Of a DNA stretch of 64,000 nt, positions 63,646 through 64,000 are shown in pieces. The DNA comes from Photorhabdus cinerea (GTDB taxonomy: Bacteria > Pseudomonadota > Gammaproteobacteria > Enterobacterales > Enterobacteriaceae). The position numbers were made by a program, and so were the translations under genes. How positions within the stretch are numbered: the first letter of the stretch is position 1; every line of letters begins with the position of its first letter. Below the pieces are notes generated by a model that did not search any database, was not told the origin of the DNA, and saw nothing but the letters and a program-made list of their open reading frames with translations. The DNA lies in contig NZ_PUJW01000018.1 in the NCBI RefSeq assembly GCF_011189575.1, positions 32,762 through 96,761 on the forward strand, in the 5' to 3' direction.

Positions 63646-64000
63646 TACTGTTTATCCTTCATCGGACAGTGCGCCACGAACAGGGAGCCGGCACTGGCGG
63701 CGGCCTGTAAAATCGCCGGATTCGCCGGTTGCAATAAGTCCCCCGGGCTGCCCCCGGAATTGAGATTAATGGCCGGGCCTTTGATATCAACGCCTCCGGC
63801 ATGAATGACGATAAAGTTACCGCCGACTCGCAGGCTGATTTTGCTGCCACTTTGCACAGTGAGGTCACCGTTGGCGTCAACACTGAATACGCCCTGGATT
63901 TTTTGGGCCACATCACCTTTGACCTGCAAGGCGTTGTCACCGTCAATCTGGGCAAGATAGTTCCCGGTCGTTTTATGCTCCTGTTGCCCTTCTACGGTTA
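63645..64000 (-). CDS. VgrG spike protein, C-terminal part (5' end outside window)
   Basis: About 118 residues, open to the window edge. The repeats ALQVKGDVAQKIQGVFSVDANGDLTVQSGSKISLRVGGNFIVIHAGGVDIKGPAINLNSGG are the gp5-like beta-helix end of VgrG, with a short tail (ANPAILQAAASAGSLFVAHCPMKDKQ) that may bind the adaptor or PAAR. No extra effector domain follows. It leads the cargo operon downstream. Confidence 0.9.
   Translation of the reverse strand, partial: TVEGQQEHKTTGNYLAQIDGDNALQVKGDVAQKIQGVFSVDANGDLTVQSGSKISLRVGGNFIVIHAGGVDIKGPAINLNSGGSPGDLLQPANPAILQAAASAGSLFVAHCPMKDKQ

Overview
The window reads as chromosome of a Morganellaceae insect pathogen/symbiont, most likely Photorhabdus (Xenorhabdus is the alternative). 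Reasons: an enterobacterial core (spoT, rpoZ, gmk, ligB, yicG, yidR, yidQ, avtA, tag, glyQS, dppABCDF, yhjJ, yhjD); perfect-length 127 bp ERIC repeats; and accessory genes typical of that group (PixA/AidA-type inclusion protein, PAS-LuxR and LuxR-solo regulators, ShlA/PhlA-like two-partner hemolysin, many toxin-antitoxin modules). The genus is inferred from gene content; no search was run.

Layout. (1) 1-3.5 kb: 3' end of a chaperone-usher fimbrial operon (usher end, adhesin, CaiF/GrlA-type regulator, small membrane protein). (2) 3.5-6.6 kb: core spoT-rpoZ-gmk on the minus strand. (3) 6.6-15 kb: an accessory insertion between gmk and ligB, which are neighbours in E. coli. Its first half holds two inverted partial copies of the usher-tail/adhesin junction, one with the usher tail repeated three times, separated by homologous AT-rich leaders. 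Its second half holds four toxin-antitoxin modules, one broken, lying between direct repeats of the ligB 5' end. (4) 15-26.6 kb: ligB, yicG, yidR, yidQ, a higBA remnant split by a 381 bp inverted-repeat element, avtA, tag, glyQS, dinJ-yafQ and tRNA-Pro. (5) 26.6-31 kb: arsenite methyltransferase with a cysteine-rich PadR regulator, another TA pair, a PAS-LuxR regulator and a DUF1266 protein. (6) 32-44 kb: dppABCDF, a truncated HmsP/PdeK, yhjJ, a two-gene unit of a 2-oxoglutarate amino-acid hydroxylase and a LysO-type exporter, a tautomerase and yhjD. (7) 44-51 kb: two-partner secretion pair tpsB-tpsA. (8) 51-53 kb: PixA-like protein and a LuxR solo. (9) 53-64 kb: a type VI secretion cargo island (VgrG end, DUF4123 adaptor, PAAR, unknown effector candidate) followed by an array of related exported proteins, intact and broken, that look like accumulated immunity genes.

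The most promising undescribed systems are the T6SS effector with its multi-copy immunity family, the fimbrial adhesin-cassette array, the ligB-repeat/TA hotspot, and the hydroxylase-exporter pair. Functions of the unknown genes are inference from context and visible motifs only.
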